A stretch of DNA of 64,000 nt from Bacteroides gallinarum DSM 18171 = JCM 13658 (GTDB lineage Bacteria; Bacteroidota; Bacteroidia; Bacteroidales; Bacteroidaceae). Numbering within the stretch: the first letter of the stretch is position 1; every line of letters begins with the position of its first letter. This document shows, piece by piece, positions 18,835 through 28,346 of the stretch. The DNA is taken from positions 81,677 to 145,676 of the forward strand of contig NZ_KB894119.1 in assembly GCF_000374365.1 (NCBI RefSeq), read 5' to 3'. The notes beneath the pieces are model-generated. The model was given only the letters and a program-made list of their open reading frames with translations. It searched no databases and was not told where the DNA came from. The position numbers and the translations under genes were made by a program.

Positions 18835-19960
18835 TAAAGAAGTTTAATATAGCCTTTTGTACCTTGACACCACAATCATGTGGCATATCCCATAGTTCAG
18901 TTTTCAGGCGTTCATCCGCTGATTGTTCCTTCCAGACCTTATGCATTTCTTCAAAAGCGTCTTTCACCCCTACAACAGGAAAAAGTCCGTCATGTTCTCC
19001 GTTTAAAAAAAACATCGGTTTCGGGCAAGCAATAGAAGCAATATGCGGATAATCTAAATAACGGCGGATTCCAGGTAACATATTGGCGAATCCTCCCCGT
19101 TCACGCCCATATTCCCAGGAAAATTGACAGTCTGTAGTAGTCATCCAACAGATAGCCGCTCCTACCCGAATTTTATCAGACAAAGCAGAAAGCATCCAGG
19201 CACGATATCCTCCCATAGAAAATCCCATACAAGCGATACGTTTAGAATCTACTTCAGGAAATGTTGCAAGATAATCTGTCGTATAAATATCTTCATAATT
19301 CATAAATGCACTCAGACTACGCCCTAGCATCATAAAATTACCCGCAACATCGGCATATTTACTACCGTCAGCTCCCTCTTTACGACCGCGTTCACCCCAA
19401 TAAAGAGCATCCACAGAAATAACGACATAACCGTGAGCTGCCAAATAATCTCCAACATATTGTCCGCCATAACAATTTCTTGCCCATCCGTCCGCATCAT
19501 CCAATATTGCCTTATCTATGGCAAACGGGCGAATCATTTTCTCCTTACCTATTGTATAATGGCCTCCATGGTCGTGAAGAAGTACCACAGCAGGAAAAGG
19601 TCCTTTCCCATCAGGAACTAACAGATAAGCACATACACGAGAATATCCGGTCAAATTGAAACTGATTTTTCGTGCAGAATAACCGTCGCGTTGCTCTTCC
19701 GCTATAATTTCCGTTCGATAATCGGTAGTATAAGGTGGAGGAGCCAACATTGCATTCAACACCTCCGCTCGTGCTTGCTTTCGCCACTTTTTAAAATTCT
19801 TAACCGGACTGTTTCCCCATGCCAGCGGATAAGTCAGTTCCTTTTTCAACTTATCTAAGAATACAGGCATCTCCCGCTCTAATTCATAAGAAGATGTATG
19901 CTGAGAAAGGGCGGTCGTCGAAACGACCAACCCCATTATTATAAATTTCAATCTTTTCAC
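18818..19960 (-). CDS. Secreted alpha/beta-hydrolase esterase, paralogue 2
   Basis: The product is about 380 residues from the GTG at 19960. An adjacent TTG at 19966 and a downstream ATG at 19936 are alternatives, while the farthest upstream ATG would overlap susD2. The chosen start gives a signal-like N-terminus (VKRLKFIIMGLVVSTTALSQ). The fold matches paralogue 1: LLHDHGGHYTIGKEKM, nucleophile elbow GFSMGGYRAW, acid in NGEHDGLFP, and His361 in WDMPHDCG. It follows susD2 by 16 bases and is the last gene of the susC2-susD2-esterase operon. A periplasmic role in de-esterifying imported pectic fragments is inferred. Its C-terminus NKWLK equals that of paralogue 1. Confidence 0.8.
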   Translation of the reverse strand: MKRLKFIIMGLVVSTTALSQHTSSYELEREMPVFLDKLKKELTYPLAWGNSPVKNFKKWRKQARAEVLNAMLAPPPYTTDYRTEIIAEEQRDGYSARKISFNLTGYSRVCAYLLVPDGKGPFPAVVLLHDHGGHYTIGKEKMIRPFAIDKAILDDADGWARNCYGGQYVGDYLAAHGYVVISVDALYWGERGRKEGADGSKYADVAGNFMMLGRSLSAFMNYEDIYTTDYLATFPEVDSKRIACMGFSMGGYRAWMLSALSDKIRVGAAICWMTTTDCQFSWEYGRERGGFANMLPGIRRYLDYPHIASIACPKPMFFLNGEHDGLFPVVGVKDAFEEMHKVWKEQSADERLKTELWDMPHDCGVKVQKAILNFFNKWLK

Positions 19961-19976
19961 TGTCAAATTCCGTAAT

Positions 19977-21677
19977 TTATTTATAACCAGGATTCTGTTG
20001 AAACTCATCTTTATTAATGATTGCATCCAACTCATCTTGTGGTATCGGACGCAATTTATGAAAATCTTCTATATTCTCTGCAGCATCCGGATTGTATTTT
20101 TTTACACGTTCAATCAATTTGCCGGTACGCTTCAAATCAAAGAAACGTTGTTGCTCACCAGCTAACTCTCTGGCTCTCTCATCTAATATAAAATCGATAT
20201 CTAAATCGGCTTCCGCAATTTTCATAGCCTCTTCCTTACCAGGAACAGCCCTTTTTTGACGAAGAATATTTATATACTTAACGGCTTCACTCGGATTATT
20301 ATTCATCAATTCAGCCTCAGCAAGCAACAGATACATTTCACCTATACGAAGCACAAAAGCATCACGTTTACTTTCATATTCCCAACCGGTAGGTTTTGTA
20401 TTATCCTCAAATTTATAAGTTGATACAAAATAATCGCGCGTTCCTATGGTTTTACCATCTGCATCATAAACATCATTACGGTCGAATATCTTATACTGTT
20501 TACTTGCTCTATATGCATCCGTAACGGCGTACTTCAAAGTTACAAAAGCCGTATCACCAATAGCCAAACCGTTGGGAGCTCCATATTGCTGTCCGTATTC
20601 TTTAGTATAATTGTCAGTTGTACTATTCACATACCAAGCTGTACGGAAAGTAGCATCATAACGTTGGTCAATATCTTCATCGAACATATTCAAGAAAGCG
20701 ATAGTAGGCATACACTGTACCCAAGGGGCATGTGTATCAGGAGTAACCCAAACGCCACAACCGCCAACCATCCAATAAGACATGGCAGAGAATAAAGGTG
20801 AGCCATTACCTCCATTATTACGCAACGGTGATTCTTCTCCTTCTTCAAATGTGCCATACAAAGAAGAATCAGAACTATAATCCACCCACCAAATAGCTTC
20901 CCGATTATTCTGGCCTTCACTATTATCCATATCGAATGTCTCTTTAAATGTATCGTAGAAGCCTAAATCCGACGTTCCAATAACCTCCTTCGCCAAACTA
21001 ATCGCATCGGTATATTTACCTCTATACAAACACATTCTGGCTTTTAGTGCTTTGGCTGCCAACTGAGTAACACGACCGTTATCTTTAATAGGAGTAGCCG
21101 GGAGGAGGCTGATAGCATCGTCCAAATCAGCAAATATCTGAGTATAGAAATCCTCTACAGAAGACCGGTGTGCTGTATTGACCGGAGCTTTCATTTCTTC
21201 TGTATAAAGAACAACATCTCCCCAAGTTTCAACAATAAGATGTAAATACAACGCTCTGAGAAAATGTACTTCACCTAAACGTTGTTTTTTCAGTTCTTCA
21301 CTCAAGCCTGCTCCGTCTGCACGCTCGATGGCAGCGTTACATGTATTCAAGCCATTATACAAGATATTCCACATATAACCAATCAGTTCCTGGCTTCCTT
21401 GTAAGTCTTGTGTATAGAATGCCATAAAAGGAGCACGTCCGCAATCAGCACCTCCACCCGTATAACAATCTGTACCCATTTCCGTGAAAGCATATCCATC
21501 CGGTTTACCATACCAGGCACGGGAATACGAATAACAAGCATTGACCAAACTCTCATATCCATCAGGAGTATTATACAATACGTCACCTGTAATAGAGTTA
21601 CGATTAGTTTCTTCCAAAAAATCGGAGCAAGAAGAGAATGCCAATATAGCGATAAAAAATAATATTATCTTTTTCAT
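19977..21677 (-). CDS. SusD-like surface glycan-binding lipoprotein, module 2
   Basis: This 566-residue RagB/SusD protein has a lipoprotein signal ending FSSC, with Cys17 lipidated, followed by SDFLEETNR. The family hallmark FILDERARELAGEQQRFFDL lies near the C-terminus. It is 17 bases downstream of susC2 and should be the lid of that transporter. It is AT-rich like the rest of module 2 and only distantly similar to SusD1, so the two pairs probably take different ligands. Confidence 0.93.
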   Translation of the reverse strand: MKKIILFFIAILAFSSCSDFLEETNRNSITGDVLYNTPDGYESLVNACYSYSRAWYGKPDGYAFTEMGTDCYTGGGADCGRAPFMAFYTQDLQGSQELIGYMWNILYNGLNTCNAAIERADGAGLSEELKKQRLGEVHFLRALYLHLIVETWGDVVLYTEEMKAPVNTAHRSSVEDFYTQIFADLDDAISLLPATPIKDNGRVTQLAAKALKARMCLYRGKYTDAISLAKEVIGTSDLGFYDTFKETFDMDNSEGQNNREAIWWVDYSSDSSLYGTFEEGEESPLRNNGGNGSPLFSAMSYWMVGGCGVWVTPDTHAPWVQCMPTIAFLNMFDEDIDQRYDATFRTAWYVNSTTDNYTKEYGQQYGAPNGLAIGDTAFVTLKYAVTDAYRASKQYKIFDRNDVYDADGKTIGTRDYFVSTYKFEDNTKPTGWEYESKRDAFVLRIGEMYLLLAEAELMNNNPSEAVKYINILRQKRAVPGKEEAMKIAEADLDIDFILDERARELAGEQQRFFDLKRTGKLIERVKKYNPDAAENIEDFHKLRPIPQDELDAIINKDEFQQNPGYK

Positions 21678-21694
21678 AAGTAATTGTTTTTAGA

Positions 21695-24676
21695 TTAGAA
21701 ACTGACATTTATACCAAATACTACCTGCTTGGTCATAGGATAAGAATTAGAGCCACCACGTTCAGGGTCGTAATCATCTACGGCACTAAAAGTAAAGAAA
21801 TTCTTCAAAGTTGTATATATTCTCAACTTTGACATATTCAATTTGCTAATCATTTGTTTAGGGAAACTATATCCAAATGTTATATCCTTTATTTTCAAGA
21901 AATTTCCTTTACAATAAGCCAAGGTACTCTTATAAAGCATCGATTCATTCTTATTGAAATTCGGGCGCGGATAAGCATTCGTCGGATTCTCCGGAGTCCA
22001 ATAGTCGCATGCTATCGAATTATTCCAACCACTCGGATTGAAGTTCGCAGCAGCCTCATTTTGAATCAGATGTCCAACACGAGCATACAAGAAGAAAGAT
22101 AATTCCCAACCCTTATATTCAAAACGATTATTAAGACCAGCAGTCCATTTAGGAGTTTGCTGTCCCAATACCTTTCTGTCATTGTTAGCATCTATCGCCC
22201 CATCGTTATTTTGGTCACGTACTTTGATATCACCAGGCTCCTGACCATATTTAGCTGCTTCAGCAGCTTCACTGGTCTGCCATATACCAATCTTTTCATA
22301 ATCATAGAATACCTTGGTCGGTGAACCTATGAACCAACCGCTACCGACATCATTCTGATTAGTATTCAATGCCGTAATTTCTTCTTTATTTGCAGAAAAG
22401 GTCAAATCGGTAGTCCATTTAAAATCTTTTGTGTCAAAATTTACAGTATTGATACTTAAGTCAATACCTCTTGTTTCTGTTTTACCGACATTACTGATAA
22501 CCTCAGTAAAGCCAGTATGTCCCGGAAGAATCATCGGTAATAACAAATCCGAAGTCCATGTTTTATACGCATCAATCGTAGCATAAACCCTATTATTGAA
22601 TAAACCGAAATCCACACCAAAATTTAAAACTCTCGTTTTTTCCCATTGTAATTCAAGATTGGCCATACTATAAGGACGATAGCCATAAGCAGGAACAGTA
22701 CCAAATTCATATATCGTTTTGCTCAATCCACCTGTAGTCTGGTAGGGTGATACGGCACTATTACCGGACAAACCATAAGAAAGTCTCAATTTTAAATCAC
22801 TTATTTCATCCACGGAACTCAAAAAGTGTTCATCTTTCATACGCCACGCAACCGCTACTGAAGGGAAATATCCCCACCTATTCCCTTTTGCCAATACCGA
22901 TGAACCATCTGCACGCAAGGTGGCAGTCAACAAGTACTTATCCAATAATTTGTAATTCAAACGGGCAAAATAAGACAGCATAGACGATTCCGTAAGCGTA
23001 CTCGACAAAGCATAGTCCTGTTGCGTTCCATCCAAATTGTGGAATAAGGATTGTTCAAACGAAAGCCCTTTACCCTCAGCATATGTATCTTCAGATGAAC
23101 TTTTGGACATACTATGACCTACCATAGCCGTTAAAGAATGAATATCGAAATCTTTGGTATAAGTTAAAGTATTTTCCCATGTCCAGGAAGTAGAATGAGT
23201 TTCATTCTTGGACACTTTAGCCAACCCCTTATTACTTTCCACAAAAGTCGAATTTACACCTTCAAAATGTCCGTTACGAGAGTTTTGCGAGTCATAACCA
23301 AAATTAGTGCGGAACTGAAGCCCTTTTATAATTTCCCAATTAAGAAATAAGGTTCCGAAGAAACGATTGGATTTCATCTCATCCACATAATTATTTTTGT
23401 CTTGATTGAACAACATATTTATATCGGTTGCCCCGCTACCCGTAAACGGATATTTATTAAGAGAACCATCTTCATTAAATGGCACACCATAAGGTTCCTT
23501 TGTTTGTGCAGCATGAAATACATTACTCGGTGCAGCATTACGGGTAGAGGTCGTAAATAGAGCCGACGCACCTGCCTCCATACCTTTCATTATACGTTGA
23601 CTGACATTGATACGACCATTAAACCGATCGAAATCATCTCCTATCAAAATACCTGTCTCATCAAAATAATCCAATGAAAAAGAAACCTTAGTAGCATCCG
23701 TACCACCACTAATAGAAACTTGATAATTCTGTGTGGTAGCATCATCCATAATTAAATCATACCAGTCTGTATTTACATTATTCTTGATACGTTCCAAAGC
23801 AACAGCATCCCAGATAACTCCGTCGTCTGCCGGAGAATTCCATTGGCCAACCGCACGCATCGCTTCACGGCGCATTGCCACATATTGTTCCGTATTATTC
23901 ACTTTAGGTAAATTTGTCGAAAAGCTCGGTCCCCAATATGCATTAAAATCGACCTTTGCCTTACCTTCCTTACCTTTCTTGGTTGTCACAAGAATCACAC
24001 CATTGGCTCCACGAGAACCATAAATAGCTGTCGTAGATGCATCCTTCAACACTTCAATAGACTCTACATCATTAGGATTAATATCGATATCTGTTCCATA
24101 AGCTATTCCGTCAACCAATATAAGAGGAGCATTACTTGCTGTCAACGACCGATTTCCACGAATCGTAAAATTAAAAGAACTTCCCGGTTGTCCGCTACTA
24201 CGTGTCATATCCAAACCGGCAATTTTACCTTGCATACTTTCCAACACATTGCTGGTAGGAACAGCAGTAATATCCTGCGATTTTACTGAAGCGATTGAAC
24301 CGACTAAATCTCTTTTCTTAACTACTCCATACCCCACTACAACCACTTCATCCAAAGCCTGGGCATCATCTACCAACACCACATCCACTGTATTCCGCGA
24401 ACCCACAGATACTTCCTGTGTAACATATCCTATATAAGAGAAAACGAGGGTAGCTTTCCCTTCGGGAACTGACAACGAATATTTACCGTCCAAGTCTGTA
24501 ATTGCACCAACGGAAGTATTCCCTTTTACAACTACATTCACACCAATCAAAGGTTCTTGCTTGTTGTCAGTTACCGTTCCGGTAATAGTTCTGTCTTGTG
24601 CAAAAGCACACTGCACTACCAGCATTACAAAAACAAAACATAAATTCCTGACATTGAAATTCAAAATGCTTTTCAT
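21695..24676 (-). CDS. SusC-like TonB-dependent outer membrane transporter, module 2
   Basis: This 993-residue SusC/RagA protein starts at the ATG for MKSILNFNVRN; an in-frame ATG 11 codons upstream weakens the signal peptide. The signal ends near CAFA (residue 26). Then come a carboxypeptidase-like domain, ALDEVVVVGYGVVKKRD before the plug, and the barrel ending in FGINVSF. It is some 90 residues shorter than SusC1. It heads the operon susC2-susD2-esterase 2 and is preceded by a good promoter match and a candidate HTCS operator. Confidence 0.93.
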   Translation of the reverse strand: MKSILNFNVRNLCFVFVMLVVQCAFAQDRTITGTVTDNKQEPLIGVNVVVKGNTSVGAITDLDGKYSLSVPEGKATLVFSYIGYVTQEVSVGSRNTVDVVLVDDAQALDEVVVVGYGVVKKRDLVGSIASVKSQDITAVPTSNVLESMQGKIAGLDMTRSSGQPGSSFNFTIRGNRSLTASNAPLILVDGIAYGTDIDINPNDVESIEVLKDASTTAIYGSRGANGVILVTTKKGKEGKAKVDFNAYWGPSFSTNLPKVNNTEQYVAMRREAMRAVGQWNSPADDGVIWDAVALERIKNNVNTDWYDLIMDDATTQNYQVSISGGTDATKVSFSLDYFDETGILIGDDFDRFNGRINVSQRIMKGMEAGASALFTTSTRNAAPSNVFHAAQTKEPYGVPFNEDGSLNKYPFTGSGATDINMLFNQDKNNYVDEMKSNRFFGTLFLNWEIIKGLQFRTNFGYDSQNSRNGHFEGVNSTFVESNKGLAKVSKNETHSTSWTWENTLTYTKDFDIHSLTAMVGHSMSKSSSEDTYAEGKGLSFEQSLFHNLDGTQQDYALSSTLTESSMLSYFARLNYKLLDKYLLTATLRADGSSVLAKGNRWGYFPSVAVAWRMKDEHFLSSVDEISDLKLRLSYGLSGNSAVSPYQTTGGLSKTIYEFGTVPAYGYRPYSMANLELQWEKTRVLNFGVDFGLFNNRVYATIDAYKTWTSDLLLPMILPGHTGFTEVISNVGKTETRGIDLSINTVNFDTKDFKWTTDLTFSANKEEITALNTNQNDVGSGWFIGSPTKVFYDYEKIGIWQTSEAAEAAKYGQEPGDIKVRDQNNDGAIDANNDRKVLGQQTPKWTAGLNNRFEYKGWELSFFLYARVGHLIQNEAAANFNPSGWNNSIACDYWTPENPTNAYPRPNFNKNESMLYKSTLAYCKGNFLKIKDITFGYSFPKQMISKLNMSKLRIYTTLKNFFTFSAVDDYDPERGGSNSYPMTKQVVFGINVSF

Positions 24677-24721
24677 ATCACTACATTTGGTTAATAAATA
24701 AAGATTCAAAGTTTCTCAGCA

Positions 24722-24753
24722 CAAAATTGCATTATTTTATTTCGCATTGCAAA
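24722..24753 (-). promoter_or_regulatory. susC2 promoter (TTTG-N20-CAATTTTG)
   Basis: Read on the minus strand, TTTG (complement of 24750-24753) is followed after exactly 20 bases by CAATTTTG (complement of 24722-24729). That is one mismatch from the Bacteroides -7 consensus TAnnTTTG at standard spacing. The transcript would start near 24715, about 40 bases before the susC2 ATG. Confidence 0.55.
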
Positions 24754-24777
24754 GAATGAGAATATTCAGTTGTCCGT

Positions 24778-24810
24778 GGTGAAAAATATGCTCAAATAGG
24801 TGTAAAAATA
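24778..24810. promoter_or_regulatory. Candidate HTCS2 operator, direct repeat at 21-bp spacing
   Basis: GGTGAAAAATA (24778-24788) and GGTGTAAAAATA (24799-24810) are direct repeats whose starts are 21 bp apart, two helical turns. They lie some 65-95 bases upstream of the predicted susC2 transcription start. AraC-type DNA-binding domains such as those of HTCS proteins bind paired direct repeats of this geometry. Assignment to HTCS2 is inference. Confidence 0.4.
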
Positions 24811-25130
24811 GCCTTACCACGCCTAAAACAGTTTCTACAAAGATTATCCAGTATTTATTCCACCTAATTTTAATACTTTCTATTGAAAGCTTCCTGCTTT
24901 TTAAACGATACAATACTTTTTTTACTGTTTTTCCTCTAAAAACCGACCTTACATAATCTGTATTTCCACTTTCAATTAGAGAACCCATACATATTACTAC
25001 GGGCTGTACAGTCCTTATTAGAAACCATACAGCCCATAGCCAAAAACAATATCCCTTGTAGTAATTACACTTAATATATTCCTAAGCAAACAAAAACGGG
25101 CAACTACCATTACCCTAAAAACAATAACTT

Positions 25131-26441
25131 TTATTTAAGATGCTTCAATATCCACACCAAATGCCCGTATTCCGTATCTTCCGATGTCCAATGCTCATTG
25201 ATAGGAGTAATTAAAGCTTCTTTCGGGCAATCCAATACATTAAATACGGCATAGCTTGTAGTAGGCGGACAGACATCATCATTATACCCCCATGTTATAT
25301 AAGTAGGAACTTTTATCCGGCGCGCAAAGTTCACCACATCATAATAAGCCATTGTTTTCAGTTTGTCGGGGGTATCCATACCGGGTACGCGGAAAAAGTG
25401 AGGATAGCCTCCCGCACGTCCTGCCATATAACCGGCCATATCGCTAAGAGCAGGATGATTGGCAACACAAGCAGTAACACGGGAATCGAGTCCGGCAGTT
25501 ATCAGGGACAAAGCTCCTCCCTGGCTACCGCCTTGTACGATAACATTCCGTCCATCCCATTCGGGAAGAGAGGTAAGCAAGTCGATACAGCGAACACATG
25601 CCAGATAGACACGTTTCATATAATAATTGTCACGGTTATCCAGGCTATTATTCAGATAGCCGTTCTCTCTACCGTTGAATGCAGTAGATATTTCCTTGAA
25701 CTCCTCAGCCGTCATTTCCGGATTCAATCCATGAATTTCTATCTCGAAACGGATACAGCCTTGTTCCGCATAGTATTTATGACGCAAAGGTTCTTTAATT
25801 GTTTTGATTCCCGCTCCCGGAGGACAAAGTACTACCGGACAAGAACCCTTCTTTGCATTCTTGGGATAGAACAGATATCCATAGACAGCCTGCCCCTGAG
25901 TATTCAACTGAAGTTTTACCAAATAGCAATCCACCTTATCTGTACAATACTTCTCTACCCGTTTCTTAGTATACTTCAAAGGAAACTTGGCAGCTTCCAT
26001 TTTATTGCTTTCCCAGAACTCCTCAAAATCTGCAGGCAGTTGGGTATAAGGACGTATTTTCTCGGGAGAAAATCCTACTTTTACGTGGTGTTTATAGGTT
26101 TTATTACCCACAACGGCCGTCATACGGCAGTCGCGGAAACCAGGTTGTTTCATCGTCCCTATAGCTATGACGGCCCTGCCGTTTTTCAACACAACAGAAC
26201 CTCGGGTATCGGCAGGCATCATATCATCCCCCAATTCATAATTCACCGTTACTCCATCCTGCGGAATACCGTATTTATAAAATTGAACTTCAACCGCAGC
26301 CTTCTCGCCGGTCTTATACACCCAATCGGCATGATTGGGAACAGTTACCCAAAGCACATCACTCCTGTACGGATAATTTTCCGCCTGTACAAAAGGCGAA
26401 AACAAAACCGTCAACAGCACGAATAATAAGTTTTTCTTCAT
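25131..26441 (-). CDS. Secreted CE7-type acetyl esterase
   Basis: This is a 436-residue protein from the ATG for MKKNLLFVLL. The frame continues upstream into the next gene, but only this start gives a signal peptide (ending near VQA). An N-terminal beta-domain of about 110 residues precedes an acetyl xylan esterase (AXE1/CE7)-type alpha/beta-hydrolase. The nucleophile elbow is VQGGSQGGAL, the acid lies in WGYNDDVCPPTT, and the His is probably in NEHWTSEDTEYGH. CE7 enzymes remove acetyl groups from plant oligosaccharides. It is 38 bases downstream of the CE12-CE8 fusion on the same strand, so both are likely in one transcript and act on acetylated pectin fragments in the periplasm. Confidence 0.83.
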   Translation of the reverse strand: MKKNLLFVLLTVLFSPFVQAENYPYRSDVLWVTVPNHADWVYKTGEKAAVEVQFYKYGIPQDGVTVNYELGDDMMPADTRGSVVLKNGRAVIAIGTMKQPGFRDCRMTAVVGNKTYKHHVKVGFSPEKIRPYTQLPADFEEFWESNKMEAAKFPLKYTKKRVEKYCTDKVDCYLVKLQLNTQGQAVYGYLFYPKNAKKGSCPVVLCPPGAGIKTIKEPLRHKYYAEQGCIRFEIEIHGLNPEMTAEEFKEISTAFNGRENGYLNNSLDNRDNYYMKRVYLACVRCIDLLTSLPEWDGRNVIVQGGSQGGALSLITAGLDSRVTACVANHPALSDMAGYMAGRAGGYPHFFRVPGMDTPDKLKTMAYYDVVNFARRIKVPTYITWGYNDDVCPPTTSYAVFNVLDCPKEALITPINEHWTSEDTEYGHLVWILKHLK

Positions 26442-26479
26442 TGGTATATAGATATTAAATTTCTTTTCTAACAAGCCTA

Positions 26480-28246
26480 TCAGCGTTTGATTGTCAATAA
26501 AGTATTTCCGTTCCTTACCGGATTCCAACCGTCGTCGCCAGCCAATACCGCCTCTATTTCATACCCTTTCAAATCTTTCAACTGGTGAGAAAAAGCAGCA
26601 CGGGCTTTCGGATTGGCTCCTTCGCCTTTGCTTTCATATTCAGCATAAAAAGCGGTCTTTTCGTTTTCCTTATTCCCCCAGTTATCCCAGCCGACAGGTA
26701 AAATATGCCTGCCAAGCTCACAACGGATAAATACCGCCTGCCCGTAAGGACGCCAGGGGCGTGAAAGGAACACACGGTCTACACCATTATCCGCAGTCAA
26801 TTTGCAATCATAAAAAACGTAACCGTACTTCTGCCCTTTATCAGTGGAGGGAGCCGTTACATAACCGTTACTTTTACTGTTGATGTGGCAACGGTTGAAA
26901 ACAACAGTAGACCAACCGAAGATAAAATCGACTGTCCCCTCTATGTAACAATCTTCGTAATACTGGCGGCAGCCTTTTCCATAAGTATACAATGTATCCT
27001 GAAATCCGAGAAAACGGCAGTTCTTGAAATAAGCGCGGTCGGCACTGACGAAACATGCTACCGCCTGCCCTACCGGACCGGAAGAGTTCTCGAACGTAAT
27101 ATTCTCGGCATAGAAATCGGGAGCATAAATATAGCAGGAAGAAGAACCGGATGTCCCCTTGTTCTCACCGAACACATTCTGCTTATTCGCATAATCGTCG
27201 TACGAAATAACGGCACCTTCCTGCCCGAGCAAGGAAATATTAATCTTACTTTCAGGTACTATCAGTTTTTCTTTGTACACCCCACGGCGCACCAGTATCG
27301 TAGTACGTACATTTTTGCGGAAATCCGGAACAGCATTGATAGCCTCCTGTACGGTAAAGAAATCACCGCTACCGTCTTGTGCCACTACATAATCGTAATG
27401 GCGCACGTATTTTGCCAGTTCCGGTACGGCATTGGCAATGGCATCCACTGTAAGCCCGGCTATAACCCGTGCGCCATGCACATTCAGGTGCGTATTATCC
27501 TCACGTCCTTTAGGCATGGCAGGTACTACATTGGCAGGTACCCACATAAAAAGTTTCTTGGATTCCTCAGGTCCCATACCCTCCACAAGCTCATGGGTAA
27601 TTTTATTCATATCCACAAAAGGAACATTCAACTCTTTCGCCACATTCCGCGGAGAATCCAGATACGCTCCATGCGTATCTATCAGTTTATCCCCTTTCTC
27701 CGAAACAGCGGTCTGCGACGCATCACGCTTTGCATCCGGATTAATCCCCTTGCGAATATCATCCTGGATAATAGCCTGTGCCACAGCCTTATCATCGGCA
27801 ACACCGAAATTACGCCGTACAATGGAATTGAAAAGCACCGGAATGCCACCTTTCTCACGTGTTTCGTTCACAAACTTACGAAGGTTGGCATCGAATGTCG
27901 TTCCCGGGTCAGTGTGGCGGTCTGCCTTAGGCTTTTCATCATTATGTCCGAACTGGATAAAAACATAGTCGCCTTTCTTAATCAGGGCAAGTACTTTATC
28001 CCAACGTCCCTCGTCGATGAAACTCTTGGAACTCCGTCCGTTCTGCGCATGATTATCCACAATGATATCTTCGGAAAAGAACCCGGGTAGGACATGTCCC
28101 CACCCTCTTTCGGGATTACCGCCCGTCAATGACTTATTAGACATGGTGGAATCGCCAATCATAAAAATCGTAATTTTCGGCTTATCGGAAGTAAAAGCCG
28201 AAAACAAAAAAAACAGCCCCAGGAGCAAAATCAATTTATGTTTCAT
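26480..28246 (-). CDS. Two-domain pectin esterase: CE12 acetylesterase fused to CE8 methylesterase
   Basis: This 588-residue protein has a signal peptide (about 1-20). Residues 22-275 form a GDSL/SGNH domain like rhamnogalacturonan acetylesterases (CE12). It has Ser33 in IGDST, an Asn in FGHND, and the Asp250/His253 pair in DNTH. From about 285 a pectin methylesterase beta-helix (CE8) follows. It has GFQDTLYT (Asp417), VDFIFG (Asp440) and the substrate Arg in RPWRPYG. One chain can thus strip both acetyl and methyl esters from homogalacturonan or RG-I backbone. It is divergent from the KdgF-like cupin gene, and the CE7-type gene follows it. Confidence 0.93.
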   Translation of the reverse strand: MKHKLILLLGLFFLFSAFTSDKPKITIFMIGDSTMSNKSLTGGNPERGWGHVLPGFFSEDIIVDNHAQNGRSSKSFIDEGRWDKVLALIKKGDYVFIQFGHNDEKPKADRHTDPGTTFDANLRKFVNETREKGGIPVLFNSIVRRNFGVADDKAVAQAIIQDDIRKGINPDAKRDASQTAVSEKGDKLIDTHGAYLDSPRNVAKELNVPFVDMNKITHELVEGMGPEESKKLFMWVPANVVPAMPKGREDNTHLNVHGARVIAGLTVDAIANAVPELAKYVRHYDYVVAQDGSGDFFTVQEAINAVPDFRKNVRTTILVRRGVYKEKLIVPESKINISLLGQEGAVISYDDYANKQNVFGENKGTSGSSSCYIYAPDFYAENITFENSSGPVGQAVACFVSADRAYFKNCRFLGFQDTLYTYGKGCRQYYEDCYIEGTVDFIFGWSTVVFNRCHINSKSNGYVTAPSTDKGQKYGYVFYDCKLTADNGVDRVFLSRPWRPYGQAVFIRCELGRHILPVGWDNWGNKENEKTAFYAEYESKGEGANPKARAAFSHQLKDLKGYEIEAVLAGDDGWNPVRNGNTLLTIKR

Positions 28247-28346
28247 ACTATATAAATGTTTTATTTTTCCGCTGCAATGTTAGCCAAAATCACCCTGCAT
28301 GAAGTGCAAAAAAAGTTGCAATCTGTAGAAAAATTAATTTTAATCG

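Larger units (their letters stand above)
24677..25130. other. Intergenic regulatory region upstream of susC2
   Basis: These 454 bases lie between the CE7-type esterase stop and the susC2 start. They hold the susC2 promoter (24722-24753), a 21-bp-spaced direct repeat (24778-24810), and a hairpin GGGCTGTA/TACAGCCC (25001-25008 and 25028-25035). An 83-codon open frame on the minus strand (24737-24988) overlaps these signals and has no recognisable domain, so I do not call it. Confidence 0.6.

Noticed and set aside
24737..24988. 83-codon minus-strand frame upstream of susC2
   Set aside because: It overlaps the candidate operator, has AT-driven composition and no family signature.
26885..28090. 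401-codon plus-strand frame
   Set aside because: It is antisense to the CE12-CE8 gene, whose catalytic motifs are intact.
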